A DNA stretch of 64,000 bases from Pseudomonas poae (GCF_001439785.1 NZ_JYLI01000005.1:1-64000); one strand, 5' to 3'; counted from the first letter of the stretch, positions 53,418 through 63,725 are shown. Made by a program: numbers and translations. Notes: generated from the letters alone by a model not told the origin.

Positions 53418-54002
53418 TTAGCTTTGTATTGTCAGGTGGTTGTGCGCGAAGGCTTGCAGTTCGGGGTAGAAGATCCGGAAGTCTTCACTCAACGGCTCAT
53501 ACAATTCACGCAATTCCTGCATCGCAAACCCTAGTGCCTGGGGTTGCGTGAGCCGCCGCGAAATCCCGCGCAACACCTGCTCCATCACCGCAAACTTGCG
53601 GTAAGACCCCAGCCAATCATCGGCCGCCATATACGGTGCAATCTGTGCCAGGCGCCCCGGCAACTGCGGTTCAGCCGCCAATACGCGATACACCTGCGAG
53701 GTAAAGCGTTCCAGCGGCTGGTCGGCATACCGCGCCCAATCCCGCGCCAGGCAGTGATCGAAAAACACATCGAGGACGATCCCGGCATAACGCCGGCGGG
53801 TGAGGCTGAAGCGCGACAACGCCTCTCCTATCAAGGGATGGCTGTCGGTGAATCGGTCAATGGAACGATGCAGCTGGATCGCCGCTTCGATTTGCGGGCT
53901 GTACTGGCCCTGCAGGCGGCCTTTGACAAAGTCGCCATAGAGACTGCCCAGCAGTTGCGCAGGGAGTTGGCCGCCCAGGTGCAGATGTGCGAGATAATTC
54001 AT
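53418..54002 (-). CDS. ACP phosphodiesterase (AcpH-like)
   Basis: AcpH removes the phosphopantetheine arm from acyl carrier protein. The 194-residue protein starts MNYLAHLHLGGQLPAQLLGSLYGDFVKG, with the early NxLAH and the D of GDFVKG that mark this HD-like family. The DVFFDHCLARDW segment is also typical. Length is standard. It is divergent from the arsR-MFS-ene-reductase unit, with 154 bp between, and lies next to the 202-bp element. Confidence 0.87.
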   Translation of the reverse strand: MNYLAHLHLGGQLPAQLLGSLYGDFVKGRLQGQYSPQIEAAIQLHRSIDRFTDSHPLIGEALSRFSLTRRRYAGIVLDVFFDHCLARDWARYADQPLERFTSQVYRVLAAEPQLPGRLAQIAPYMAADDWLGSYRKFAVMEQVLRGISRRLTQPQALGFAMQELRELYEPLSEDFRIFYPELQAFAHNHLTIQS

Positions 54003-54031
54003 GGCGCGCAGTCTAGCACCGCCGCCAACGT

Positions 54032-54105
54032 ATCGTTATAACCCGATATACCGATTTGAGCTGACCTCAGAGCAAAATCATATTGGTATATCGGGTTGTA
54101 ACGAT
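54032..54105. promoter_or_regulatory. Large inverted-repeat operator of the arsR unit
   Basis: The 24-bp arm 54032-54055 (ATCGTTATAACCCGATATAC, then CGAT) is matched on the opposite strand by 54082-54105 with only two differences. The arms are 26 bp apart, in the 154-bp region between the acpH-like and arsR genes. A partial third copy (ATCGCGATATAACG) lies just before arsR at about 54121-54134. This is a likely binding site for the ArsR repressor and would control both directions. Confidence 0.75.
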
Positions 54106-54156
54106 TTAAGGTTCGCCTCATCGCGATATAACGCTACACAACACCGAGCACCTGCC

Positions 54157-54471
54157 ATGTCCATCGACCTCGACGAAATAATAAAAGCCCTGGCGCACCC
54201 AGTACGACGAGACATCCTCACCTGGCTCAAAGACCCGAAGGCGCAGTTCCCCGAGCAACTGCACAACCACGAATACGGCATCTGTGCCGGGCAGATCGAC
54301 CAGCGCTGCGGCTTGTCCCAGTCGACCGTGTCGGCCCACCTGGCCACCTTGCAACGGGCGGGTCTGATCAGCAGCCAGAAGGCCGGTCAATGGCACTTTT
54401 TCAAACGCAACGAGGAAGTGATCCAGGCTTTCCTCACGGCGCTCATCGCTGAACTCAGCGCAGCGCACTAA
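54157..54471 (+). CDS. ArsR-family transcriptional repressor
   Basis: The 104-residue protein is a compact winged helix (MSIDLDEIIKALAHPVRRDIL) with a recognition helix in LSQSTVSAHLATLQRAGL. It lacks the metal-binding CxC of the arsenic regulators; one cysteine is in YGICAGQIDQRCGL, so it may respond to an organic or redox signal. I start at ATG 54157; a frame from 54001 covers the operator and is not coding. It is 14 bp upstream of the MFS gene and forms an operon with the ene-reductase. Confidence 0.88.
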   Translation: MSIDLDEIIKALAHPVRRDILTWLKDPKAQFPEQLHNHEYGICAGQIDQRCGLSQSTVSAHLATLQRAGLISSQKAGQWHFFKRNEEVIQAFLTALIAELSAAH

Positions 54472-54485
54472 CCAAGGACACCCCA

Positions 54486-55652
54486 ATGCCCCTCTCGCTA
54501 CTCATCCTGGCCCTGAGCGCCTTCGCCATCGGCACCACCGAATTCGTCATCATGGGCCTTCTGCCCGACGTGGCGGCCGACCTTGGTGTGTCGATCCCCG
54601 GCGCCGGCTGGCTGGTGACCGGCTACGCCCTCGGCGTGGCCATCGGCGCACCGTTCATGGCGCTGGCCACCGCCAGGCTGCCACGCAAGGCGGCGCTGGT
54701 GGCGTTGATGGGTATTTTCATCGTGGGCAACCTGCTCTGCGCCCTGGCCAGCGACTACAACGTGCTGATGTTCGCCCGGGTGGTCACGGCGTTGTGCCAC
54801 GGTGCGTTTTTCGGTATCGGCTCGGTGGTGGCGGCCAACCTGGTACCGGCCAACAAGCGCGCTTCGGCGGTGGCCCTGATGTTTACCGGCCTGACCCTGG
54901 CCAACGTGCTCGGCGTGCCGCTGGGCACCGCGCTGGGTCAGCAGGCCGGCTGGCGCTCGACCTTCTGGGCGGTGACGGTGATCGGCGTGGTGGCGTTGAT
55001 CGGCCTGATCCGCTTCCTGCCGGCCAGGCGTGACGAAGAAAAACTCGACATGCGCGCCGAACTGGCTGCCCTCAAGGGCGCCGGCATCTGGTTGTCGTTG
55101 AGCATGACCGCGCTGTTCGCCGCCTCCATGTTCACCCTCTTTACCTACGTTGCCCCGTTGCTCGGTGATGTCACCGGCGTCTCGCCCCACGGCGTGACCT
55201 GGACCCTGCTGCTGATCGGCCTGGGCCTGACCCTGGGCAACATCATCGGCGGCAAGCTGGCGGACAAGCGTCTGGCGGCCACTCTGATCGGCGTGTTCAT
55301 CAGCATGACGGTGATCTCCACGGTGCTGACCTGGACCAGCGTCGCGCTGATCCCGACCGAAATCACCCTGTTCCTGTGGGCCACCGCCTCATTTGCCGCA
55401 GTGCCCGCATTGCAGATCAACGTGGTGACATTCGGCAAGGCTGCGCCCAACCTGGTGTCTACCCTCAACATCGGCGCCTTCAACATTGGCAACGCCCTCG
55501 GCGCCTGGGTCGGCGGCAGCGTGATCGCCCACGGCTTCGGCCTCACCAGCGTGCCGCTGGCGGCTGCGGCCCTGGCGATCTTCGCCCTGCTGGTGACCCT
55601 GCTCACTTTCCGTCAGCGCGGCGATGCCGATCTGGCCCCTGCGACTCACTGA
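54486..55652 (+). CDS. MFS efflux transporter (AraJ-like)
   Basis: The 388-residue protein has twelve predicted spans and the start MPLSLLILALSAFAIGTTEFVIMGLLPDVAADL, the conserved TTEFVxMGLLP pattern of the AraJ/YdhP sugar-efflux and drug-efflux MFS group. Its substrate is unknown. The operon with an ArsR regulator and an ene-reductase suggests it removes a reactive or toxic compound. An 18-bp tandem repeat follows it. Confidence 0.88.
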   Translation: MPLSLLILALSAFAIGTTEFVIMGLLPDVAADLGVSIPGAGWLVTGYALGVAIGAPFMALATARLPRKAALVALMGIFIVGNLLCALASDYNVLMFARVVTALCHGAFFGIGSVVAANLVPANKRASAVALMFTGLTLANVLGVPLGTALGQQAGWRSTFWAVTVIGVVALIGLIRFLPARRDEEKLDMRAELAALKGAGIWLSLSMTALFAASMFTLFTYVAPLLGDVTGVSPHGVTWTLLLIGLGLTLGNIIGGKLADKRLAATLIGVFISMTVISTVLTWTSVALIPTEITLFLWATASFAAVPALQINVVTFGKAAPNLVSTLNIGAFNIGNALGAWVGGSVIAHGFGLTSVPLAAAALAIFALLVTLLTFRQRGDADLAPATH

Positions 55653-55684
55653 TCCACTTGAACAGACTGATCCACTTAAACAGA
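55649..55684 (+). repeat. 18-bp tandem duplication between MFS and ene-reductase genes
   Basis: CTGATCCACTTGAACAGA is followed directly by CTGATCCACTTAAACAGA, differing at one base. The first copy includes the MFS stop codon. The duplication lengthens the spacer to 46 bp before the next gene. Confidence 0.85.
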
Positions 55685-55698
55685 AAGGTATTTTCCCG

Positions 55699-56754
55699 AT
55701 GACGACTATTTTCGATCCGATCAAACTGGGCGACCTGGAACTGTCGAACCGCATCATCATGGCGCCGCTGACACGCTGCCGCGCCGATGAAGGCCGCGTG
55801 CCCAACGCGATGATGGCCGAGTACTACGTACAGCGCGCTTCCGCCGGGCTGATCCTCAGCGAGGCGACGTCGGTGACGCCCATGGGCGTGGGTTATCCAG
55901 ACACCCCGGGTATCTGGTCCAGCGACCAGGTGCGCGGCTGGGCCAATGTGACCAAGGCGGTTCACGGCGCAGGCGGCAAGATTTTCCTGCAACTGTGGCA
56001 CGTGGGCCGCATCTCCCACCCGTCCTACCTGAACGGCGAAGTCCCGGTAGCACCGAGCGCGGTGCAGGCAGCAGGCCACGTCAGCCTGGTGCGCCCGCTG
56101 GCCGACTACCCGACCCCGCGCGCCCTGGAAACCGCTGAAATCGCCGACATCGTCGAGGCCTACCGCACCGGCGCCGAAAACGCCAAGGCCGCAGGGTTTG
56201 ACGGCGTCGAGATCCACGGCGCCAACGGCTACCTGCTCGACCAGTTCCTGCAGAGCAGCACCAATCAGCGCACCGACCAGTACGGCGGTTCCCTGGAAAA
56301 CCGCGCCCGCCTGTTGCTTGAAGTGACCGACGCCGCCATCGACGTCTGGGGCGCCGGCCGCGTGGGCGTACACTTGGCGCCACGCGCCGACGCCCACGAC
56401 ATGGGCGACGACAACCCTGCCGAGACCTTCACTTATGTGGCTCGCGAATTGGGCAAGCGTGGCATTGCGTTCATCTGCTCGCGTGAAAAAGAAGCCGGCG
56501 ACAGCCTCGGTCCGCGCCTGAAGGAAGCCTTCGGCGGCATGTACATCGCCAACGAACGCTTCACCAAAGAGAGCGCCAATGCCTGGCTGGCAGCGGGCAA
56601 GGCCGACGCGGTGGCATTCGGCGTCCCGTTCATCGCCAACCCTGACCTGCCGGCGCGCCTGAAAACCGACGCACCGCTCAATGAAGCGCACCCGGAAACC
56701 TTCTACGCCAAGGGCCCGGTCGGCTATATCGATTACCCAACCCTGGCGCTGTAA
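55699..56754 (+). CDS. Alkene reductase of the Old Yellow Enzyme family (NemA/XenB-like)
   Basis: OYE enzymes reduce activated C=C bonds or nitro compounds with FMN and NAD(P)H. The 351-residue barrel has the EIHGANGYLLDQFLQS segment with the conserved H-A-N of the substrate site. NQRTDQYGGSLENRARLL and MAPLTRCRAD, the usual OYE N-terminus, are also present. AAAGG precedes ATG 55699; an earlier frame start at 55624 runs through the tandem repeat and MFS end. It is the third gene of arsR-MFS-OYE, an arrangement that fits detoxification of electrophiles. Confidence 0.93.
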   Translation: MTTIFDPIKLGDLELSNRIIMAPLTRCRADEGRVPNAMMAEYYVQRASAGLILSEATSVTPMGVGYPDTPGIWSSDQVRGWANVTKAVHGAGGKIFLQLWHVGRISHPSYLNGEVPVAPSAVQAAGHVSLVRPLADYPTPRALETAEIADIVEAYRTGAENAKAAGFDGVEIHGANGYLLDQFLQSSTNQRTDQYGGSLENRARLLLEVTDAAIDVWGAGRVGVHLAPRADAHDMGDDNPAETFTYVARELGKRGIAFICSREKEAGDSLGPRLKEAFGGMYIANERFTKESANAWLAAGKADAVAFGVPFIANPDLPARLKTDAPLNEAHPETFYAKGPVGYIDYPTLAL

Positions 56755-56757
56755 GCA

Positions 56758-56850
56758 ACATGGGAGGGGGCTTGCTTGCGATAGCCATGTGTCAGTCAGT
56801 TGATTTACTGACGTGCACACCGCCATCGGGAGCAAGCCCCCTCCCACGTT
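56758..56850. repeat. REPIN (two inverted REPs with spacer)
   Basis: ACATGGGAGGGGGCTTGC at the left and GCAAGCCCCCTCCCACGTT at the right are inverted, with about 55 bp between containing CAGTCAGTTGATTTACTGAC, itself partly palindromic. This is the standard REPIN layout. It follows the ene-reductase gene and precedes ttgR. Confidence 0.85.
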
Positions 56851-57044
56851 TTTTTACCTGATGTATCCCGTTGGAAACAATGCTTCACAGAACCGCAACA
56901 ATAACGCTACAAAATACTTAGCCGGCTACCTATCAACTGCGCGCCAGCCCGTATATAAAGTCATCCCACGAATCAGGCAGAGGGACGATTGACCGCCCCT
57001 GGGCTTTACTGTTGACACAACCTGATGCAATTACGCATTTTGTC

Positions 57045-57677
57045 TCAATTGCGCAGGCTGGGGCTCAGGCGCAGCATGTCCAGCCCTGCATCGACCCAAC
57101 GCTCGGCGTCCTGATGCAATTGAAAACTGTCGGGCACCAACAGCCATTGACCGATCAAGCCGTGAATGTAGGCGTGTATGCACACCGCGCCCCGCACCGT
57201 GTCGAGGTTTTCCGGGAGCTGCCCGCGATGCACCGCATTACGCAATGTGAGCCCGATGCGCAGGTTGCATTCGAGCGTGTGCGTCTGGCGCTGGCGGCGC
57301 ATGTCGCACATCTCATCGGTGAACTCGCACTTATGAAACAGGATTTCGTTGATACGCCGGGTTTTCGGGTCCAGAGCCACTTGATGATAGAGACGAATCA
57401 GCAACTTGCGCATGCAGCCCAACGGGTCAAGCTCATCCTCGCTTTCACTGGCCCGGGCCAAGTCATCAAGGGGCTCGTGCAGCGTGTCGAGCAGCGCCTG
57501 CAACAGATCGGACTTGTTGCTGAAATGCCAGTAAATGGCGCCCCGCGTGACGCCCGCCAACGACGCAATATCGGCCAGCGTGGTACGCGCCACGCCTCGC
57601 TCATAAAAGGCATGCTCGGCGGCATCGAGAATCTGGCTGCGGGTTTCCTGAGCTTCCTCTTTGGTGCGACGAACCAT
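57045..57677 (-). CDS. ttgR: TetR-family repressor TtgR (EmhR-like)
   Basis: TtgR represses the ttgABC efflux operon and is released by antibiotics and flavonoids. The 210-residue protein has the same length as P. putida TtgR and reads closely along it ([37 protein letters not shown], and the [23 protein letters not shown] ligand region [17 protein letters not shown]). It is divergent from ttgA with a 283-bp gap that contains the operator. The P. fluorescens name for this system is EmhR/EmhABC. Confidence 0.92.
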   Translation of the reverse strand: MVRRTKEEAQETRSQILDAAEHAFYERGVARTTLADIASLAGVTRGAIYWHFSNKSDLLQALLDTLHEPLDDLARASESEDELDPLGCMRKLLIRLYHQVALDPKTRRINEILFHKCEFTDEMCDMRRQRQTHTLECNLRIGLTLRNAVHRGQLPENLDTVRGAVCIHAYIHGLIGQWLLVPDSFQLHQDAERWVDAGLDMLRLSPSLRN

Positions 57678-57844
57678 GGCAGTAAAACCTCAATCAGGAC
57701 ACTTGGGATGATTGTTAACGCAACGTTAATAGCCGCGAACGATCATCCGTCTATTTTTGGGACGACGCCGTCAAGGGCGCCGAACGTAAGAAAATCGAGG
57801 CTTCGGGCGTTGCTTTGTCAACATTGCGCGAAGTCTGTCAAGAG

Positions 57845-57890
57845 TTTACAAACAACCATGAACGTAAGTATATTGCGTAGCAAGCTACTT
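57845..57890 (+). promoter_or_regulatory. ttgA promoter with overlapping TtgR operator
   Basis: TTTACA (57845-57850) and TATATT (57869-57874) are 18 bp apart and form a sigma-70-like promoter, 87 bp before ttgA. The spacer ACAACCATGAACGTAAG and the following TAGCAAGCTA palindrome (57878-57887) resemble the TtgR operator of P. putida (TTACAAACAACCATGAATG) as I recall it. TtgR bound here would cover the promoter. Confidence 0.7.
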
Positions 57891-57960
57891 ATCTACTCAC
57901 TTGTTTTCCACCCTTCCACACTTCTTGTGCGCACTTTGCGCGCCTGACCCGAGGATCTTC

Positions 57961-59106
57961 ATGCAACTTAAGCCAGCTGTTACCGCTCTGGTCACTGCCG
58001 TCGCCCTGGCATCGCTGCTCAGCGGATGTAAAAAGGAAGAGGCGGCGCCGCCCGCTCAAACCCCTCAGGTCGGTGTGGTCACCCTTCAACCGCAAGCCTT
58101 CACCTTGACCACCGAACTGCCAGGCCGCACCACGGCCTACCGCATTGCGGAAGTTCGCCCACAGGTCAACGGCATCATTCTCAAGCGCCTGTTCAAGGAA
58201 GGCGCGGACGTGAAGGAAGGCCAGCAGCTTTATCAGATCGACCCGTCAGTGTATGAGGCCACGCTCAAAAGCGCCCAGGCCAAGCTGACCCAGACCAGGT
58301 CGATCACCGACCGCTACAAGCAGCTGGTCGATGAGCAAGCCGTCAGCCGCCAGGAGTACGACACCGCCCTGGCCAACCGCATGACGGCTGAAGCCGATAT
58401 GCAAACCGCGCAGATCAACGTGCGCTACACCAAAGTGCTCGCGCCGATCTCCGGGCGCATTGGCCGTTCCTCGGTCACCGAAGGCGCACTGGTCAGCAAT
58501 GGCCAGGCCGATGCCATGGCCGTGATCCAGCAACTGGACCCGATCTACGTCGACGTCACCCAGTCTTCGGCCGAAATGCTGAAACTGCGCCGCGACCTGG
58601 AAAGCGGCCAGTTGGAAAAAGCCGGTGCCAACGCCGCCAAGGTCAAGCTGACCCTCGAAGACGGCAGCGACTACGGCCATGATGGCAAGCTGGAATTCTC
58701 CGAAGTATCGGTCGACCAGACCACCGGTTCCGTGACCCTGCGCGCCGTGTTCCCCAACCCTGACCACACCCTGCTGCCCGGCATGTTCGTGCACGCCCAG
58801 TTGCAGGCCGGTGTGAACAGCAAGGCCATCCTCGCGCCCCAACAAGGCGTGACCCGTGACCTCAAGGGCATCCCGACCGCACTGATCGTGAACAAGGACA
58901 ACAAGGTCGAGCAACGCACCCTGGTCGCCAACCGCACCGCCGGCGCCTACTGGCTGGTGGAAAAAGGCCTCGACGCCGGTGACCGTGTGATCACCGAAGG
59001 CCTGCAGTACGTCAAGCCGGGTGCCGAGGTGAAGGTCAAGGAGGCTGACAACGCCAAGCCTGCTGGCGCTGCTGCTCCTGCCGCCGCAGCCGGCAAAGGG
59101 GAGTAA
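57961..59106 (+). CDS. ttgA: RND efflux periplasmic adaptor TtgA (MexA/EmhA-like)
   Basis: TtgA is the membrane-fusion subunit linking the inner-membrane pump to the outer-membrane channel. The 381-residue lipoprotein has signal and lipobox (SLLSGC, Cys23). Lipoyl-like and helical-hairpin regions follow (GRTTAYRIAEVRPQVNGIIL, then the SAQAKLTQTRSITDRYK hairpin). Length matches MexA. The tail is alanine/proline-rich. It is 3 bp before ttgB and first in the operon. Confidence 0.95.
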   Translation: MQLKPAVTALVTAVALASLLSGCKKEEAAPPAQTPQVGVVTLQPQAFTLTTELPGRTTAYRIAEVRPQVNGIILKRLFKEGADVKEGQQLYQIDPSVYEATLKSAQAKLTQTRSITDRYKQLVDEQAVSRQEYDTALANRMTAEADMQTAQINVRYTKVLAPISGRIGRSSVTEGALVSNGQADAMAVIQQLDPIYVDVTQSSAEMLKLRRDLESGQLEKAGANAAKVKLTLEDGSDYGHDGKLEFSEVSVDQTTGSVTLRAVFPNPDHTLLPGMFVHAQLQAGVNSKAILAPQQGVTRDLKGIPTALIVNKDNKVEQRTLVANRTAGAYWLVEKGLDAGDRVITEGLQYVKPGAEVKVKEADNAKPAGAAAPAAAAGKGE

Positions 59107-59109
59107 TCC

Positions 59110-62100
59110 ATGTCGAAATTTTTTATCGACCGTCCCATTTTCGCCTGGGTAATCGCCCTGGTGATCATGCTGGTCGGGACATTGTCGATCCTGAAGCTGC
59201 CCATCAACCAATACCCGGCCATCGCGCCAACCGCCATCGACATCCAGGTGACCTACCCGGGCGCGTCCGCGCAAACCGTGCAGGACACCGTGGTGCAGGT
59301 CATCGAGCAACAGCTCAACGGTATCGACAACCTGCGCTATGTCGCCTCGGACAGTAACTCCGACGGCAGCATGACCATCACCGCGACGTTCAACCAGGGT
59401 ACCAACCCGGACATCGCCCAGGTGCAGGTGCAGAACAAGCTGAACCTGGCGACTCCACTGCTGCCGCAGGAAGTGCAGCAGCAGGGTATCCGCGTGACCA
59501 AGTCGGTGAAGAACTTCCTGATGGTGATCGGTCTGGTGTCCGAAGACGGCAGCATGACCAAGGACGACCTCTCCAACTACATCGTGTCCAACATCCAGGA
59601 CCCGATTTCGCGTACCTCGGGCGTCGGTGACTTCCAGGTCTTCGGCTCGCAATACGCGATGCGCATCTGGCTGGACCCGGCCAAGCTGAACAACTTCCAG
59701 CTCACCCCGGTCGACGTCAGCAACGCGATCGCCGCGCAGAACGTGCAGGTGGCCACCGGCCAACTGGGCGGCCTGCCTGCCCTGCCCGGCACCCAACTGA
59801 ACGCGACGATCATCGGCAAGACCCGTCTGCAAAACGCCGAGCAGTTCGGCAATATCCTGATGAAGGTGAATCCCGACGGTTCCCAGGTTCGCCTGCATGA
59901 CGTGGCCCGCATCGAACTGGGCGGCCAGAACTACAGCATCAGTGCGCAGTTCAACGGCAACCCGGCTTCCGGCATGGCGATCAAACTCGCCTCGGGCGCC
60001 AACGCCCTGGACACCGCCAAGGCCATCCGCGCCACGGTGGCGTCGCTGGAACCGTTCTTCCCGCCAGGCATGAAGGCAGTGGTGCCGTATGACACCACGC
60101 CGGTGGTCACCGAATCGATCTCCGGGGTGGTACACACCCTGATCGAAGCGATCGTGCTGGTGTTCCTGGTGATGTTCCTGTTCCTGCAGAACTTCCGCGC
60201 CACCATCATCACCACCATGACCGTACCGGTGGTATTGCTGGGCACCTTCGGCATCCTCGCGGCGTTCGGTTTCACCATCAACACCCTGACCATGTTCGGC
60301 ATGATCCTGGCCATCGGCTTGCTGGTGGACGATGCCATCGTGGTGGTGGAAAACGTCGAGCGGGTGATGGCCGAGGAACACCTGTCGCCCAAGGAGGCGA
60401 CGGTCAAGTCCATGGGCCAGATCCAGGGCGCCCTGGTGGGTATTGCCCTGGTGCTCTCGGCGGTACTGCTGCCGATGGCATTCTTCGGCGGCTCCACCGG
60501 TGTGATCTACAAACAGTTCTCCATCACCATCGTTTCGGCCATGGCGCTGTCGGTACTGGTTGCGCTGATCTTCACCCCGGCGCTGTGCGCCACCATGCTC
60601 AAACCGATCGATCCTGAGAAGCACGGCCAACCCAAGCGCGGTTTCTTCGGCTGGTTCAACCGCACCTTCGACCGTGGCGTACTGAGCTACGAGCGCGGCG
60701 TGGGCAACATGATCAAGCACAAGATCCCGGCGTTTTTGGTGTACGCACTGATCTTCGCCGGCATGATCTGGCTGTTCATGCGTATCCCGGCAGCCTTCCT
60801 GCCCGACGAAGACCAGGGCGTGATCTTTGCCCAGGTGCAGACGCCGGTGGGCTCCACCGCCGAGCGCACGCAGAAAGTCATCGACGACATGCGTATCTAC
60901 CTGCTCAACACCAAGGAAGGCGAGCCGGGCGAAGGCAAGGGCGTGAAATCGGTATTTACCGTGAACGGCTTCAACTTCGCCGGTCGCGGCCAAAGCTCGG
61001 GCCTGGCCTTCGTGATGCTCAAGCCGTGGGATGAGCGTGACGATTCCACCTCGGTGTTCGCGATCGCCAAGCGTGCCCAGGGTTACTTCATGCAGACGTT
61101 CCAGGACGCCATGGTGTTTGCCATCGTGCCGCCGTCAGTCCTCGAGCTGGGCAATGCCACCGGTTTCGACGTTTTCCTGCAGGACCAGGGCGGTGTCGGC
61201 CATGAGAAGCTGATGGCCGCGCGCAACCAGTTCCTCGGCATGGCCGCCCAGAGCAAGATCCTTGCCGGTGTGCGCCCCAACGGCGTGAACGATGAGCCGC
61301 AGTACGAGCTCACCGTCGACGACGAGAAGGCCAGTGCCCAGGGGATCACGCTGTCGAACATCAACCAGACCCTGGCGATTGCCTTGGGTGGCAGCTACGT
61401 CAACGACTTCATCGACCGTGGCCGTGTGAAGAAGGTGTACGTGCAAGGTGAAGCGGCCAGCCGCATGTCGCCTGAAGACCTGAACAAATGGTACGTGCGC
61501 AGCGATTCCGGGAAGATGGTGCCGTTGTCGGCCATCGCTTCGGGCAAGTGGATCTACGGCTCGCCAAAACTGTCGCGCTATAACGGTGTGGCGGCGATGG
61601 AAATCCTCGGCACCCCGGCACCGGGCTACAGCACCGGCGACGCGATGGCCGAAGTCGAGCGCATCGCCAAGCAGTTGCCGGCCGGTATCGGCTACGCCTG
61701 GACGGGCCTGTCGTATGAGGAACGCCTGTCCGGCTCCCAGGCGCCTGCGCTGTACGCGCTGTCGCTGCTGGTGGTGTTCCTGTGCCTGGCGGCGCTGTAC
61801 GAAAGCTGGTCGATTCCGATCGCGGTGGTGCTCGTGGTGCCGCTGGGCGTGGTGGGGGCGTTGATCGCCACCAGCATGCGCGGCTTGTCCAACGACGTGT
61901 TCTTCCAGGTGGGCTTGCTGGTAACGGTGGGCCTGGCGGCGAAAAACGCCATCCTGATCGTGGAGTTCGCCAAGGAACTCCACGAACAGGGCAAGGGCAT
62001 CGTCGAGGCGGCCATCGAGGCGTCCCGCATGCGTCTGCGTCCGATCATCATGACCTCCATGGCGTTCATCCTCGGCGTGCTGCCGCTGGCGATCTCCTCG

Positions 62101-62271
62101 GGCGCAGGTTCAGGCAGCCAACATGCCATCGGTACCGGCGTGATCGGCGGTATGATCACCGCCACCGTGCTGGCGATCTTCTGGGTGCCACTGTTCTTCG
62201 CAACCGTGTCGGCCATCGGCAAGCGCAAAAAGACTGAAACCACGCAAACTTCTAACGAGGCTGGCCAATGA
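59110..62271 (+). CDS. ttgB: RND efflux inner-membrane transporter TtgB (MexB/EmhB-like)
   Basis: TtgB is the proton-driven pump exporting antibiotics, solvents and detergents. The 1053-residue protein has twelve spans and two large periplasmic loops. The proton-relay residues are in [17 protein letters not shown] (Asp pair) and [15 protein letters not shown] (Lys). The start [20 protein letters not shown] and the length equal those of MexB/AcrB. It overlaps ttgC by 4 bp. Confidence 0.97.
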   Translation: MSKFFIDRPIFAWVIALVIMLVGTLSILKLPINQYPAIAPTAIDIQVTYPGASAQTVQDTVVQVIEQQLNGIDNLRYVASDSNSDGSMTITATFNQGTNPDIAQVQVQNKLNLATPLLPQEVQQQGIRVTKSVKNFLMVIGLVSEDGSMTKDDLSNYIVSNIQDPISRTSGVGDFQVFGSQYAMRIWLDPAKLNNFQLTPVDVSNAIAAQNVQVATGQLGGLPALPGTQLNATIIGKTRLQNAEQFGNILMKVNPDGSQVRLHDVARIELGGQNYSISAQFNGNPASGMAIKLASGANALDTAKAIRATVASLEPFFPPGMKAVVPYDTTPVVTESISGVVHTLIEAIVLVFLVMFLFLQNFRATIITTMTVPVVLLGTFGILAAFGFTINTLTMFGMILAIGLLVDDAIVVVENVERVMAEEHLSPKEATVKSMGQIQGALVGIALVLSAVLLPMAFFGGSTGVIYKQFSITIVSAMALSVLVALIFTPALCATMLKPIDPEKHGQPKRGFFGWFNRTFDRGVLSYERGVGNMIKHKIPAFLVYALIFAGMIWLFMRIPAAFLPDEDQGVIFAQVQTPVGSTAERTQKVIDDMRIYLLNTKEGEPGEGKGVKSVFTVNGFNFAGRGQSSGLAFVMLKPWDERDDSTSVFAIAKRAQGYFMQTFQDAMVFAIVPPSVLELGNATGFDVFLQDQGGVGHEKLMAARNQFLGMAAQSKILAGVRPNGVNDEPQYELTVDDEKASAQGITLSNINQTLAIALGGSYVNDFIDRGRVKKVYVQGEAASRMSPEDLNKWYVRSDSGKMVPLSAIASGKWIYGSPKLSRYNGVAAMEILGTPAPGYSTGDAMAEVERIAKQLPAGIGYAWTGLSYEERLSGSQAPALYALSLLVVFLCLAALYESWSIPIAVVLVVPLGVVGALIATSMRGLSNDVFFQVGLLVTVGLAAKNAILIVEFAKELHEQGKGIVEAAIEASRMRLRPIIMTSMAFILGVLPLAISSGAGSGSQHAIGTGVIGGMITATVLAIFWVPLFFATVSAIGKRKKTETTQTSNEAGQ

Positions 62272-63725
62272 GCAAGTCGCTACTTTCCCTAGCCGTCACC
62301 GCCTTCGTGCTCAGTGGCTGCTCGCTGATACCTGACTATCAGCGCCCCGAAGCGCCGGTGGCCGCGCAGTACCCGCAGGGGCCGGCGTATTCGTCGGCCC
62401 AGGCGCCGGGCCAGGCCGCTGCCGAACAGGGCTGGAAGCAGTTTTTCCATGACCCTGCCCTGCAGCAGCTGATCCAGACCGCACTGGTGAACAACCGCGA
62501 CCTGCGCGTCGCGGCGCTGAACATCGACGCGTACGCCGCGCAGTACCGCATCCAGCGTGCCGACCTGTTCCCGGCCGTGTCGGCCAACGGCGCCGGCAGC
62601 CGCCAGCGCACCCCGGCACGCATGTCGCAGACCGGTCAATCGGGCATCACCAGCCAGTACTCGGCCACCCTCGGGATCAGTTCCTACGAGCTGGACCTGT
62701 TCGGCCGTGTGCGCAGCCTGAGTGAAGAGGCCCTGCAAAAGTACTTCGCCACCGAAGAAGCACGGCGCAGTACGCAGATCAGCCTGGTGGCCAGCGTGGC
62801 CAACGCCTACCTGACCTGGCAGGCCGACAAGGAACTGCTCAAGCTCACCCAGGACACCCTGGGCGCGTTCGAACAGAGCTTCAAGCTCACCTCGCGCAGC
62901 AGCGAAGTCGGCGTGGCCTCGGCCCTCGACCTGAGCCAGGCACGCACCTCGGTGGAAAATGCCCGGGTGCAACTGGCGCGCTACACACGCCAGGTGGCCC
63001 AGGACGAAAACAGCCTGACCCTGCTGCTGGGCACCGGCCTGCCGGCGAATATCGCCAGCAAGCCACTGTCTGATGACCTGCTCGCCGAAGTGCCGGCCGG
63101 GTTGCCCTCCGACCTGCTGCAACGACGTCCCGACATCGTGCAGGCCGAGTACAACCTCAAGGCGGCCAACGCCAATATCGGCGCCGCCCGCGCGGCGTTT
63201 TTCCCGAGCATCAGCCTGACGGCCAATGCCGGCACCCTGAGCCCGGACCTGGGTGGCCTGTTCAAGGGCGGCTCGGGCAGCTGGTCGTTTGCCCCGCAGA
63301 TCAACATCCCGATCTTCAATGCCGGCAGCCTGCGCGCCAGCCTGGACTACTCGAAGATCCAGAAAGAAATCAACGTGGCCAACTACGAGAAGGCTATCCA
63401 GACCGGCTTCCAGGAAGTTTCCGACGGCCTCGCCGCGCGTGAAACCTACAAGCAGCAACTGGACGCCCAGCGCGGCTTCGTCGCGGCCAACCAGGATTAC
63501 TACCGCCTGGCCGAACGTCGCTACCGCATTGGCGTGGACAGCAACCTGACCTTCCTCGACGCCCAGCGCCAACTGTTCAGTGCCCAGCAATCGCTGATCA
63601 CCGACCGCCTGGCGCAGCTCACCAGCGAGGTCAACCTGTACAAGGCCCTCGGCGGTGGCTGGAATGCGCAGACTGCGCAGAACGAGCCGGTGAAAGAAGA
63701 CGCGCCGAAGTTGAAGTTGTTCTGA
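62268..63725 (+). CDS. ttgC: RND efflux outer-membrane channel TtgC (OprM/EmhC-like)
   Basis: TtgC forms the outer-membrane exit duct of the pump. The 485-residue lipoprotein has a lipobox (AFVLSGC, Cys18) and the two TolC-type outer membrane efflux domains ([21 protein letters not shown] and the second repeat from about 250, with [12 protein letters not shown]). ATG 62268 overlaps the ttgB stop (ATGA), so translation is coupled. A terminator follows 20 bp after the stop. Confidence 0.96.
   Translation: MSKSLLSLAVTAFVLSGCSLIPDYQRPEAPVAAQYPQGPAYSSAQAPGQAAAEQGWKQFFHDPALQQLIQTALVNNRDLRVAALNIDAYAAQYRIQRADLFPAVSANGAGSRQRTPARMSQTGQSGITSQYSATLGISSYELDLFGRVRSLSEEALQKYFATEEARRSTQISLVASVANAYLTWQADKELLKLTQDTLGAFEQSFKLTSRSSEVGVASALDLSQARTSVENARVQLARYTRQVAQDENSLTLLLGTGLPANIASKPLSDDLLAEVPAGLPSDLLQRRPDIVQAEYNLKAANANIGAARAAFFPSISLTANAGTLSPDLGGLFKGGSGSWSFAPQINIPIFNAGSLRASLDYSKIQKEINVANYEKAIQTGFQEVSDGLAARETYKQQLDAQRGFVAANQDYYRLAERRYRIGVDSNLTFLDAQRQLFSAQQSLITDRLAQLTSEVNLYKALGGGWNAQTAQNEPVKEDAPKLKLF

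Noticed and set aside
58246..60993. A 915-codon open frame on the minus strand opposite ttgA and ttgB
   Set aside because: It spans two real genes and is rich in His, Gln, Arg and Asp as expected for the complement of GC-rich coding DNA. No ribosome site or domain.
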